Source of the DNA: Gautieria morchelliformis
Lineage: Eukaryota > Basidiomycota > Agaricomycetes > Gomphales > Gomphaceae
DNA: 64,000 nucleotides
Direction: 5' to 3'
Assembly: GCA_015179125.1 (NCBI GenBank)
Contig: WHVA01000487.1
Location: 1 to 64,000 of the forward strand
Shown in pieces: positions 32,760-44,340 of the stretch. The notes under the pieces are model-generated. The model was not told the origin of the DNA. It made no database searches and was given only the letters and a program-made list of their open reading frames with translations. The translations under genes and the position numbers were made by a program. Each line of letters begins with the position of its first letter. Position 1 is the stretch's first letter.

Positions 32760-34755
32760 GACAACTATAGGGGACCAACTATGACTCATAGAGGTCGTCC
32801 ATAATGGAGTCCTCTAATGTTTCCAATACGACAACATCGTCATCGTACGGGGCCGGTGGAGCACGAGACTCCTCCAGGGGCACCTCCGCGTTCGCGGGGG
32901 TGGTTGGGTGAGGCTGTTCTGCCTTACCACTAGCGGTGGTTTCCGCTTGGGTGATGGGGCCTGCATCCTTGCAGAGCATGGCCTCGACGGCCGGATCCTC
33001 AGTCTGGGGAGGGGGCCGGAAGCGCGCCAGCTCCTGATCGAGCTGAGCATGGGTGAGAGGTCACGGTACCGCGGCCCTCACATGGCTGGTCTCGAGGACC
33101 TTTTGTGGCCCTCCCGAGCGGCAGCACTAAATGACGCGCCGGTGAGGCTGCGTTGAACATAGTGTTCAATGCGCGTTGCTTGCTCGCGAGTGACCCCAGC
33201 GTAGCGGGCCAACCATCGCACGATCTCGGCGAGCGGGATGTCGGGGCCAGCTCGGCCCCCCACGGGGTATGGGCCCATGATGGAGAGCTGCAGGCTGGTG
33301 CTCTGCAGTGTCAGGCATTCCCTGGCATCGATGAAGCTCAACAATTGGTCAGTCGAGCCAAACAAGTCGAGAAGTCTTGACTTGAGAGGTGATGCGACCG
33401 CTTTAACATGGGGCGCAAGGGCCTTCAACCACATCCAGACGTCCATATCATTTAGGTTGAAGTTTCCATCCGCGTTGTCACGGATGGCTGACGGGATTCC
33501 TTCAGGGTTGTGTATCCAGCCCCTTAGGATGGCCGCGATGTCGTGCGGGGTACCGCCCGCTATCACGAGACAATTGCTTTTGGGATTGCGAGCGCATTGT
33601 TTGCGCTCAATGCATTTGAACAGGCTGATCATCTCGCGTGTGCGCACGAGTTGCGGTTTTTCTTTCGCTCACACTAGGAGCTCGCCGAAGCACGGGTCGT
33701 CGAGCAGGCAGATGTTGTACCATTGAGTATGACGCTGCTGGGCCTTCCCTACTGGTCGTGGTAGGAGGCCTGTCTCGGAGATCGGTGGGTCTCCGAGGGG
33801 TATGACCATCCCCTCCCCTGGGTAGGGATGGTGAACTGTCCCCGCCGGTGGAGGCAGGACCACATGAGTCCCGATGTACTGGGCCTCAACCTGTGCTACC
33901 CGCCGTTGTAGGGCAGGGTCATTGATCATGTGCGATGGTGACTCTGCCAGGTATGCACCGATCGTGCTTTCCCTCGCAATGGCTAACCCATTGATGGTGT
34001 TGGGGGTGCCACACAACTTCTTGCGCTTCTTCTTCGGCTGCTCTGCCAGCCGCTGTGCCCTCCCCAGGTCATACGTCTTCCAGATGGAGGAGTTGGACTC
34101 CCATCCATCTGGGACGCTGTACGCGGCGTCGGAAGGCACGCTCTTCCCCTCTGTCGTCGTCGGGGTCAGCGCCGATAATTGGGATGCTAGTCCCAATGTT
34201 GCGCGCGCCAGCAAGGGTGCCGTTGTGCGAGGTGATGATGGCCCGGCCACTGGGTCCATGGCTGGGTCATGGCGTGGCCTTTTTGAGGCTGCGTGGGCGA
34301 ATGTGAGCTGGAGCTGGGCTGCGCTCAGCTGCTGCTCCAGTTCTTTTATTTTGGCGTGCTCGGCTTCAAGTGCATCATCTCGGTCTTCGACCGCACGTTC
34401 CAAATCCTTGACCTCCTTCTTGAGGTCATGGATGTCCGGGAGGGGCTCCTCCCACATGTCACATGCGATGCCTCTCAGGAGCCATCCCCAGGCCGCGTCG
34501 GCGGCGTCGCCGATGTCTTCGTCCCACAATTTGACCTTGTGGGTGCCTGTTGCAGCCCTTAGGTGCGCGGCGTAGTCCGCACACGTGGCACAATCGTCGG
34601 GGTGAACAATCGCTAGAGCGTCTTCCCATCCAGTGCTCTTGGCCAACTGGAGCTTGTAGGATGTCTGCGGCCCCCTGTCTCGGGGACGTTGCGTGCGTCA
34701 TGGACGTTGATCCATCAACGTCCATCCCATCTTTGAGGGGCATCATCTTCATGGG
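32760..34755 (-). other. Extra coding region downstream of the G-2 chromodomain
   Basis: Between the chromodomain and the purine tract is nearly 2 kb of largely open minus-strand sequence. The first block, about 33.67-34.65 kb, encodes roughly 325 residues. It has an aspartate-rich start, a predicted coiled coil (DLKKEVKDLERAVEDRDDAL onward) and a basic patch (KKKRKKL). The second block, about 33.08-33.65 kb, reads SLFKCIERKQCARNPKSN and LVIAGGTPHDIAAILRGW. I recognise neither family. There is no signal peptide, transmembrane helix or fusion motif, so it does not look like an envelope gene. It may be an added function of this chromovirus family or a captured sequence. It is treated as part of a broken fossil. 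Confidence 0.6.
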
Positions 34756-36227
34756 TAGATGATGGTGGTTACTTCCAAGAAGCGATGCACCCTCGGAAAG
34801 ATCCGAGGCGAAAATTTAACCACGCCGTGGCCGGCGCATCACGTGGTGTGCACGTGACAGACACGTCTAGCGGTGTCTGGGGAGGTCGCGTGGCTTGCCC
34901 ACCCCCCGGAGCTCTAGATAGCTATCTAGGGCTTCAAGGTCCTTGCAGGACGACATGGGTTCCCATGTCACGTCGCCTAGGGTCCAGCAGACCTGGAACT
35001 CCAGGTCCGTCGAGTTTATCCATCGATGTGCGATAATCCCGTTGACGAGCCACTCCTCGTCGTCATTCGCTCCAAAGTCATAAAATGACTTGGCCTCATG
35101 ACGAGGGAATAATTTGTTGTTGTTAGCCTCGTATTGTCGTACGAGGCTTGAATGAAAGACCAGTGAATACGACAGCTTTTCAGCTCGTCAGGAAGTTCAA
35201 GGGTCACCGTCGAGGCGTCGTTGTGAGCCTTGACGATGCGGTACGGTCCAATGTACCACAGGACTAGTTTTCTGGCTCTTCCTTTCGGGAGAGTTAGGTT
35301 CTGGGTCGAGAGGTAGACACGGTCATTGGCTGCGTACCTGTCGCTTGCCATACGGTTCTTGTTTGCATGAAACGTTTGCGTCACTCGATGCTCTATGATT
35401 GCATCGTGTGCCGCAATCAGGTTCCATCTTGCCTGATGTGAGAACCGGGCTACCCCTTTGAACGGGGTGTCCACGGCTATGGGGAGATCTATCCGCGGCA
35501 TATAGCCGTGGTTCAGCTCGAAGGGCGCGAACCCTGTGGCTGCGCTGACGTTGCTGTTGAGGGCGGCCTCAACCATCAGGCATTTCAATGCCCAATCCTT
35601 CTGATTGTCCCTGACGACTGCGCGCAATATCTGTCCTATCAAGCGGTTTGCCCGCTCGGTGGCTCCATCCGTTTGGGGATGGAAGGAAGTTGACATGAGG
35701 AGCTTAGTCCCCATGAGTCGCTATAGTTCACGCCAAAAGATCAATGTGAACTTCAAGTCTCTATCTGAGACGATGGAGTTGGGAACCCCATGGAGTCAAA
35801 CAATCTCCTTCAGAAACAGCCAGGCTACTCCCTTGGCTGACACGCTTGTTGTTGTTGGTACGGCGATGTTAGTCGGTCGATGACTACCATCAGGTAGTCA
35901 CAGTCATTGGATTTGGGCAGGGGCCCCATGAAGTCGATGCCAATCGACTGCCACAGCCTATCCAGAATGGGTAGGCTGTGTAGTAGGCCTTTGGGCTGTT
36001 GTGGCCCGGTTTTCGTCATCTGGCACTTCACGCATGATGTGCAGAACGACTCTATGTCTGGGCTCATTCCCGGCCACCAATATGACCTTAGAACGTAGTT
36101 CGAAGTCTGCAGATGGCCGTAGTGACCGACTATCTGATGTGCTTGATCAATGATGATTTTGATCAGCCTCCTTCCCCCCTGAAGAACAGAGCGGGGGACG
36201 GCAATGACGTCTCTCTTGAGTTGGTTC

Positions 36228-37288
36228 TGTTATGATAGACGCAACTATTCCTTTTCAAGTTATCTATGTACAAAAGAGACTAATAAAAGAAAACAAAGAA
36301 AAAGATCAAAAAGAGATAGAAAAGACACTTACGACGGTCATCGGCATAGATGACAGACACACGACATTATGAATGGCTATCTTATCTACAGATTAGATAA
36401 GATACAGGGATACGGGCATCAACCACGTGTGGCCGATCAGAGACAGCGCGCCTATCGAGTGATGGCATCGGCCATGACGTCGACAGGCGCCAGGCCACAG
36501 GCACCGAGGAGGTGTGGGCACCAAACGCTGCAGAGAGATGCAGACTGCGCAGGAGCACCGGGTATTGTGGAGTGACTTGAGAATGTCATCCACAATACAT
36601 GTACTCAATTAGCTGCCCCACAGACAAGGCACAGAGACAGCGGCCCCATCACCAAGCCTAGCATTTATGCTAGGCAGGGTAAATTTGATTCCCATTTTCT
36701 ATTGAACTCCATGACACGACCAGCTGATTATTATCCTAACACCATGTGGACAGGGGCTTTGTATGCTAGGTACAGATCTCTATTCCAAAGTCTAAATAAT
36801 CCTGATACTATCTCCGTCACCCCATGATTTTATGACTATAATTAGTCACCCCTTTAGTTACAAATAGTTTCTCGACCCATCTGCTCACTATCTCGAACAC
36901 CAGTAGTTACCACTAATATAGTATAAATAGCTACTACAAATGTATGAACAAGATCATCCAGAATCAATTATTTTACACCTTGAAATCACTGAAGTCTTGT
37001 TTGATAGCTACAGGACTCAAATGTCGATAGTTCACTCCAACTCTTCGTTGAGGGTTCACTATTACTGTTTACTCTATACTACCTTAAACGCGAACGCTTT
37101 TGACTTGGTTATCCCTTAGATCGGCACCATCTTCCTGTCGATGCGATCACGTGACTTTCATCCATCAGTGCCGGATGCATCTCGAAGGGCTTAGTCAGCA
37201 TACTGAGAAGGGGCGAACACAGTAGTTCCAACCGCTAAGCAATATAATTTGTTTGCTAAAAGGCATCATATAAAGTCTTAATCCAAAA
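36228..37288. mobile_element. 1.06-kb insertion with GGTTC target repeat
   Basis: The insertion interrupts the G-2 integrase. The 5-bp repeat GGTTC occurs at 36,223-36,227 and 37,289-37,293, while G-2 copy 1 (about 7,095) has the site once. It begins TGTTATGATAGAC and ends TTAATCCAAAA, with no long inverted repeat. It is AT-rich, holds a TATAAATA box near 36,920 and has no meaningful coding frame. A 5-bp duplication and a TG start suggest a solo LTR, but the CA end is missing. A non-autonomous DNA element is the alternative. Confidence 0.7.
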
Positions 37289-40200
37289 GGTTCTTTGTCC
37301 AAATCAGACCGTCCTGGATCCTGAATCTCAGGTGCGCGTCTGGGTGCGCCATGATCTTCGCGAACATGGTGTCCCTATGGTACGCGTCTCGTAAGACCGT
37401 GGACAGGTCTACACCCTGCTCGACGATCCGGCGCAGGGGCGCGCCGTCATTTCCTGCGGCGATGACTCTGACGTCATCGTCGTTGTAGTCGCGTGATGCG
37501 GCGACGCTCGCGGGCTTTTGTGAGCCCTTGTTTAATGCGGCGGATTCCATTATTCTCGTGTCTTCTCAGCGAGGCATTTAGACCGTCTCGTCACTGCTGC
37601 TTGCAGCTCGATATATCGGTCGGTGGGCAATAACTCACCGTCCGGGTCTAAACGTGCGTCTGCGTTGATGAAGACGTGATCCGGGTGATTATCATCACTC
37701 GTGTTGCTCTTGTAGTAGCGCGACAGGCAGTCTGCTACCTTGTTCTCTACATGGTCAACATGTATGGTGTTGAAGTTGAACCATGAGAGAAACTCCCACC
37801 ATCTGACCTGGCGGTCAGATAGGCTCTTTTGGGTCTCGAAGTATTCAAGCCCTTTGTGGTCTGTGATGAGGGTGAACCTTCGTTCCAGCAGCTTGTCCTC
37901 CCATTTCATGAGAGCCTCGAGCACCGCGATTCTCTCGTGCTCGTGAGTCCAGTAGTGTTGCTGAGCAACACTGAACTTCTTTGACAAGAAGCCGGCAGGC
38001 CGACAGGTTTTCCAGTCGGGGCCTTGGCCGTAGACCGCACCGACACCGGCTTTTGACCCGTCGGTGATCACCCAGATCGGCTCTGGGCACCATGCGTCTA
38101 TTGGACGCAGGATCAGGGCCTTACAGGCCAACGCCTTAATGCTTTGCCAGCATTTGTCCAGTAGTGGGGTCCATTCAAATGGACGGTTGTTATGCACACA
38201 TCCCGATAGTGGGGTGGTATATGCGCTAACATCTGGCATGTAATGTGCCAGATACTGTACTAGCCCGAGGAAATGCTGGACGTCGTTGAACGTCTGTGGC
38301 CTACACCACTCACGGATGCATTGCATCTTATCCTCGTCGGCATGTACCCCTCGGCCATCGATGATGTGGCCAAGACACTCCATTGGGATGGAATAGAGGT
38401 CCACCTTTTTCTTGCTCAAAAAATGGTGGTTCTTCCTCAGTCTGTCAAAGACAATGTAGAGTTGCTCTTCATGCTCTTGTATTGAGAGCGAGAATATGAA
38501 GATGTCGTCCATGTATACATGGACAAAGTGACCTATGCAGTCGCGGAAAATGGCTGTCATCAGCCGTTGGAATGTTGATGTGGCGCTACAGTCGCCCATC
38601 TGTATCACCTGGCTCCTAAATGTGCCAAGGATCGTGGCAAAGGCAGTCTTTGCTACGTGATCCGGATGAATCCGGATCTGCTCGTATGCTTCCGACATAT
38701 CGAGTTTTGTTCGATACCGACAGTGAGCCATGTCGCTGCGGATGATATCTTGATCCAGGAAGGGCGTGATGTCCTTCACCATGTTCTCGTTCTGCTGGCG
38801 CAGATCGAAGACGGTTTGTAATGTACCATTCTTTTTCGGCACACACAGCATGGGCACGGCCTGCTGCGCAACTGCCGGAATCCACCACTTTTCAGTGGTA
38901 TATCATTCTATCTTAGCCGACAGTTCCTCTCGGAAATGTTCGGGGCACTTCGGTAGTCGATACTGCATGTGCTTGTTGGGATCGATTATATTGATCTCAT
39001 GGTTGATCTCCCATAGTGGTGGGAGTTCTAATGGAATTCCACTGACTAGGTCAGTGATTCGCTCCATCCATTCCTCGCGGAGGCGAGGAAGGTCATCATC
39101 CATGAGGATGATGGTGGTGGTTGGCTTAGAAGCCATTAGGCGCAGTGTGCGTCTATTAGGTCCCGCGGTGTGCGGAACCGCTCTCTTCTTTCCCATCGCT
39201 TTCACCGTTAGGTGAGAGTACCTCTCCCTACGACTGTAGGGCCAGTTCGAGGACAAGTCATCCCACGACTCGTCCTCCTGGCTTCAATGAGCCAGGCTAG
39301 GCTTCGGTGCCCGGGTGATCCTGCTCACCCATGCCCCCTTGTCCTCGTTCATTGATCCATCGTCGTCGAACGAGACCTTGCCTGTGGGGATTACTTCGTT
39401 CCCCTTGCGGATTGTCCCTGGGCTTGAGAAGTCCAGGGTGATGCCAAATCTCCTTAGGAACGGTGTCCCTGAGATCGCGTAATAATACTCGACATTCGCT
39501 ACGTCGAAATATTCGTCGTATGTTTCACAACCAAGTTTAATGGTCGTGTTCATTCCATAGTTGATCGTGGAACGGCTGCCTATGCAGGCTAGCTGCAGCG
39601 CGATTGGTTGCTCCAGGGAGAATGTCTCCATCCCTGTAGCTCGCGTGAATTCAGGGGACAGCAGTACCCCTTTGCTGCCGCTATCTAGCAGGTAGTGGGC
39701 TTTTACGCCATTTATTTCCCAGTACCCCGACAAGGTACGGTTCTCACTGCATGGGTGCGTTGGCCACGTCCTATGTTTGCTTCGGTGGTGATACACCGGC
39801 TCGGCTGCCTTGCCTGGCGTGACCGACGTGCGTGCCACCATGACTTTCGTGGTGGCGTCGTCCTCTGGCGTGAATCTGATCGCGCTGGATCTGTAGGTGG
39901 TGTCCTCCGCCTCTTCGTCCCATTTGTAATATTGGGATGGCTCGGGATCCTACTCTTCAGCGGGCACGTCTCCATTGTCTGGAGAGTCGTTGGGTTGGGG
40001 ATCACCCTCCCCCTCTTCATCAATTTGATGGAGAGAATTTTGACCGAGATCCGTCTCCGGATCTTCGGTCTCTTCTTCGTGCCTCGCGGCCGCTGTCCTG
40101 ATACCAGACCTAAGCGGGGGGCACTCCGCTTTCTTGTGGTGAGGTTGGCCGCATTCAAAGCACGTGGTGCTGCTTTGGTTGCCGCTGGGCTGATAGTTAG

Positions 40201-40524
40201 GCCGACCCAACACTTTCGCTGGTGGGGCAGGTCGCTGGGACAATCCTGATGCTTGAGGCTGTTTAGCCTCAGGCAGGTGTCCAGCTTGTGCTGGGCATGG
40301 AGGCGGCGGCCGCTGCACCGCTCCACTTCTCGAGAACAGGCTGGGCCTTGTCAGGCCCGTCTGTGTCAACGGCTTGCTCCCTGTAAGCCGGGCAGTGCTT
40401 ACCATTGCCGCTGCACTTTCTGCATGGCGCATCCCCATATTGTATCGGGATGCTTCCTCTATCATTCGGGCCGTCTCGAAGAGTTGCTCTATTGAGCTAC
40501 TCTCGGCGTTGTAGTCCTTTTTGA

Positions 40525-40880
40525 CACCTGTAGTGCCCGGTTAGTCATACCATCTTAGTTAGGGTAACCGGCCGGGTTGCAGAAGCTAAGTAGGTATGTT
40601 TTGCAGAGAGGACCAGTACTACGGATAATACTACACATAATTCTTACTTAGCTGCAAAACATGACTGTGGGTGAGCTATGGACACCTGTCCTACCCATCG
40701 GAACCACATCCAGCGTCTCGAGCCACGTCTCAACTGTTCACGTGACCGTCTCCAGCAACGCCGCGTCGCATCAACCACTGTCGCCATCGTCGCATGCAGC
40801 GAGCTCAACCAGAAACTCTCCACAGCTCCAAGATTTCCGGAATTTTTAGTGAGTTATGCCTCCTTAAACCTCCAGTATCA
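40525..40880 (+). repeat. Left terminal inverted repeat of the gene-capturing element
   Basis: A 356-bp arm pairs with 43,157-43,512. Identical short open frames on opposite strands in the two arms come from the repeat and are not genes. Confidence 0.9.
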
Positions 40881-41259
40881 CACCCCACTCTTCCATTCGT
40901 TGCCTGTCAAATGTAGCACGGGGGTTAAACTAGTTGTTGTGGTCCACAAAGCCGTCCGTATTAACTCAAGTTGTTTCTGGTCTCCATATCTCTAACGTTC
41001 TATTGGTAGCGTAACCTTCGATATTCACATACATTCTACAAACAAGATCCCTACGCTCTGGTTCGAGAATTGTGCATGGTCCGGATGGCCGCACGCTCAG
41101 CATGGTCGCGTACTTGAAGGAGCGTGCATGGTACCTTTAACAACAACAGGGGAGAGTTTGGGTAAGTGCAAGGACATCTTGCAATTCTTGAAAGATCTCA
41201 CTGAAGGTTTGTGCGTAACTCTATTGTCCATACCGACACTAACCAACCTGTAGGTATCA

Positions 41260-41582
41260 TTCGCAAACATGCCATGTCAGCCCTTCTCATTTTTATCACA
41301 GAGAATGCCGCACTTCCGCATGGCGGGCCCCAGGACCGTGTGCTGGGGAAGCTTGATCTCATATTATTTGACATCACTGGCACGCTTCATGGTTATTACA
41401 GTGACAATACACGGGTATGTTTTCTATTGCATATCACCATCGCTGTTCCGCTAGCTTACACATTTTGAAGACATTTGCACTCGAGGTAATTTATATCCTC
41501 TCGGCCATTATCGCTTATTTGTCTTAAGCCTTCCTTCGCACTCAAGGAATCAAGTATTCCATCGGAACATCTGGACATGTGG
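41260..41582 (+). pseudogene. Captured M24 metallopeptidase (Xaa-Pro peptidase-like) fragment
   Basis: Plus-strand translation reads ENAALPHGGPQDRVLGKLDL, then ILFDITGTLHGYYSDNTR, matching the M24 core around the first metal-binding aspartates (family form: DLVLFDxGGxxHGYxSDxTRTF). Directly after NTR comes a GT-AG segment (GTATGT...TTTGAAG, 41,415-41,466) followed by codons for TFALE. A second gapped continuation reads SFALKESSIPSEHLDMW to about 41,577, where a foldback repeat cuts it. Introns are kept, so the fragment was copied from genomic DNA rather than mRNA. The remaining metal ligands (H, E, E) and the gene start are missing. In the intact family these enzymes cleave X-Pro bonds using two metal ions. 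Confidence 0.75.
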
Positions 41583-41587
41583 GCACA

Positions 41588-42371
41588 TGAGTAATTAACT
41601 AGTGGGTCGTGAGGATGCATATGCAATGTAACGCAGGAGTTGACGTACCTGGAGCACCGCATATGGCAGCGCAGTGTAGGGAGCGTTGTTTCTCGTCAAG
41701 AGTTGTACACCTCGAAATTTTGGACAAATCAAAAATGAGGTTGCATAACGAGTATCACCGAATACAAATCCTGTCCTGTAGTTACATAGGTTTAAGCAAT
41801 CCATTTCTTGTTCTTGTACTCGTGGTGTCACTAGCTAGAATATTTGTTGAGACACTCCCTATGGTTATAAGTGAAGCTATATAGGACTCCATGCCATGGG
41901 ATTGACACTACCGAGTCGCGCTGCATGTGAGGGATGCACAAGGGGAAGTAATGAAGAAAGCTGAGCCATTCCACCGAGAGAGTACCCGGAGGCCCATGAA
42001 GCAGAGGTATAAGGCCACAGTAAAGGCCGTGCGATAAGCCGATTGTGGTGCATGGGTCATTTGAGTTCTATTCAGGGAGCAGATGTGAATACATAGCTAA
42101 TCTCTTACAACCATAGGGAGTGTCTCGACATTCTAGCTAGTCAAACCATGAGTACGAGAACAAGAAATGGATTGTACCAGACAGGATTTGTATTCGATGC
42201 ATGATACTCATTGTGCAACCTCATTTTCTATTTGTCCGAAATTTCAAAGTGTACAACTATTGACAAGAAACGACGCTCCCTACACTGCGCTGCCATATGC
42301 GGTGCTCCAGGTGCGTCAACTCCTGCGTTGCATTGTGTGTGCATCCTCACGACCCGCTAGTTAATTACTCA
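41588..42371. repeat. Nested foldback repeat inside the captured gene
   Basis: Inverted arms of about 270-290 bp (41,588-41,878 and about 42,105-42,371) share tips reading GAGTAATTAACTAG. They are about 90% identical and surround a unique core of about 230 bp. ACAT occurs on both sides of the tips (41,584-41,587 and 42,371-42,374), possibly a short target duplication. It truncates the M24 fragment, so it arrived after the capture or was captured with it. It is a probable MITE of unknown family. Confidence 0.75.
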
Positions 42372-42682
42372 CATCCCCCAAGAAGAGATGCTCCAGTATA
42401 TGTGCGACCTCAGCATCACACCTCGCAGCGACCATGCAGCTTCCTCCTTCGCCATCCCCCGCCGACTCCGCTGTGTTCGAACACTCCATCTCACCACCCA
42501 TGTCTGCACCTTCGTAGACAGCCACACGGACTTTGCCTCACACCGACATGGACAGCTGTGGCAGGTGCATGGTCACTCATTCTAGTGGGAGAGCGGCACG
42601 GGGTCCCCACCACCTGGGATCTGTACCAGCGGGCTCGTGTATGGCACAGCTCACCACGAGTACCACCACACAGGACCTGCAC

Positions 42683-42990
42683 TGTGCTCCCACCTGCGCC
42701 GAAGTTCCGCGCATGACGACGATGGACGGTCTGATGACAGGGAGCACGACGCAGGTGGTAGCGGCGTCGGGCGCAGCCCACAAAGCACCGCCGGGATGTC
42801 TGGGCACATCCTCCTGAAGACACTCGCCCACGGAGCACCACACTCCCACCTGCGCTGAAGTTCTGCACACAATAAGGATGGATTGTCCGATGATGGGGAG
42901 CACGATGCAGGCAGCAGCAGCATTGGGCTCAATGAAGCACCGCTGGGATGTCTGGGCATGTCCTCGTGGAGACACTCGCGAGCGGGAACA
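42683..42990. repeat. Two-copy tandem duplication of about 155 bp
   Basis: Units at about 42,683-42,836 and 42,840-42,990 share CTCCCACCTGCG, GGGAGCACGA and GGGATGTCTGGGCA in order, at about 80% identity. It lies inside the gene-capturing element and has no clear coding meaning. Confidence 0.65.
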
Positions 42991-43156
42991 TGAGGTGTGT
43001 TGGCATGGCCGTTGAGTATGGGTCTCAATGTCTGGGAGAAGCTGTCGTTCCCAGTGAGTAAGGCATGAGAAAATTTGTTAGATGGCAACATGTAGATATG
43101 TAAATACATACTTTTGAGATCTTTACTTACTGTACTACAAATGGGCAAATTGAGTT

Positions 43157-43512
43157 TGATACTGGAGGTTTAAGGAGGCATAACTCACTAAAAATTCCGG
43201 AAATCTTGGAGCTGTGGAGAGTTTCTGGTTGAGCTCGCTGCGTGCGACGATGGCGACAGTGGTTGATGCAACGCGGCGTTGCTGGAGACGGTCACGTGAA
43301 CAGTTGAGACGTGGCTCGAGACGCTGGATGTGGTTCCGATGGGTAGGACAGGTGTCCATAGCTCACCCACAGTCATGTTTTGCAGCTAAGTAAGAATTAT
43401 GTGTAGTATTATCCGTAGTACTGGTCCTCTCTGCAAAACATACCTACTTAGCTTCTGCAACCTGGCCGGTTACCCTAGCTAAGATGGTATGACTAACCGG
43501 GCACTACAGGTG
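43157..43512 (-). repeat. Right terminal inverted repeat of the gene-capturing element
   Basis: A 356-bp arm, reverse complement of 40,525-40,880 with only a handful of differences, next to the second CTTTTTGA. Confidence 0.9.
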
Positions 43513-43978
43513 CTTTTTGAGGACTTCATTGCGCAGCGTTTCGCGCAGCGCCAACATGAACTGTCTCCGGAATGTGTAATCGTCTGGCAGCTGTATCATA
43601 CGCGCCGCGTATTTCATGAGCTCGTTCAGCATCTCCTGAATGATCTTCATGCCCTGCATGACCGCGTCGAATTTATTCGAAGCGTGATGGTACGTCAGTG
43701 TGTGCAGGAACCTTTTTTGAAGGCCCTGCATCACTGTTTCCAGTGTCCGCTGCCGACCTGGCGATCCAAGCGTTCTACGTTTCGAAGGAACCATTCCTGG
43801 GCTTCGCTGGTGAGGTGAGTGCCCACGTAGCCAACCTGCATGTCTATGCTGGTTGGCCCTAGGAGGCAGTTCATTTTCAGCCATAGTAAGATGGCTGCTA
43901 TGAAGATCTCAAACTCTTCGAGGTCAGATCCCCCGGCATATGGCTTGGGGTGAGCCAGCTTCACGCCGGCTTTTGCTA

Positions 43979-44340
43979 ATGAACTAAGGTTGGTTAGTGT
44001 CGGTATGGACAATAGAGCTACACACAAACCTTCAGTGAGATCATACATGGCTCTGCTCCAACAGTCAGACAAACTGTTCATTTATGCAGCAACTGTCATG
44101 CGACCATAGATTTGACTACGTCTGACTGTGTCTTGCCCAACTGTCGTCCGTTGGACTGTAGCTTCTGCGGTCTGAAGATACCCCAATATTCCTGTTTACT
44201 TTGGTCAAAGTTTCGCAAGTCAGGGTTCGCAAGCCGCCTGACCCAGTGTAAGACAGCGTAGCTGTCTAGTTGCGGATGATGCGTACACAAGCACCCACAC
44301 ACAGCTGTGAATCGTGGACAAGCATCACTTGTCCACTGCC
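43979..44340. other. Flank between G-2 copy 2 and the solo LTR
   Basis: A 56-bp segment at 43,983-44,040 is nearly identical, in inverse orientation, to 41,192-41,247 just upstream of the captured M24 piece. The rest is unassigned. At 44,315-44,338 there is a palindrome, GTGGACAAG...CTTGTCCAC, beside the solo LTR. Confidence 0.5.

Larger units (their letters stand above)
40525..43512. mobile_element. Gene-capturing TIR element (2,988 bp, 356-bp TIRs, 8-bp TSD)
   Basis: Inverted arms at 40,525-40,880 and 43,157-43,512 are about 95% or more identical by eye. Both start CACCTGTAGTGCCCGGTTAG from the outside. CTTTTTGA is duplicated exactly at 40,517-40,524 and 43,513-43,520, and G-2 copy 1 (about 3,877-3,890) has the uninterrupted target. 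Each arm has an internal hairpin built on ATGTTTTGCAG. An 8-bp duplication is compatible with hAT, P, Merlin or Kyakuja/Dileera/Zisupton elements; the tip does not settle which. No transposase was found inside. The interior instead holds an M24 peptidase gene fragment, a foldback repeat and a local tandem duplication. It therefore resembles Pack-type non-autonomous elements that carry host gene pieces. Confidence 0.9.
32530..43978 (-). mobile_element. Ty3/Gypsy chromovirus G-2, copy 2 (5' truncated, with two insertions)
   Basis: Read on the minus strand: gag begins abruptly at 43,978, is split by a large TIR element (40,525-43,512) and resumes to about 39.9 kb with a CCHC knuckle. A protease-like region follows (about 39.85-39.3 kb), then RT and RNase H (39.25-37.6 kb) and integrase start (37.55-37.29 kb). 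After a 1.06-kb insertion (36,228-37,288) the integrase core and C-terminal region run to about 35.1 kb. A chromodomain follows at about 35.06-34.85 kb (HRWINSTDLEFQVCWTLGD, then WEPMSSC). Two kilobases of further open sequence lie before a purine tract and the 3' LTR (32,530-32,744). It matches copy 1 at more than 90% by eye. Apart from the insertions it has about half a dozen breaks. It is a fossil. Confidence 0.88.

Noticed and set aside
32760-34755. Envelope gene of a Gypsy errantivirus-like element
   Set aside because: No signal peptide, transmembrane segment or furin-like site; the product is a coiled-coil and basic protein, and the element is a fungal chromovirus.
40660-43376. Identical short open frames near 40.7 kb (+) and 43.3 kb (-)
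   Set aside because: They are the two terminal inverted repeats of one element, not duplicated genes.
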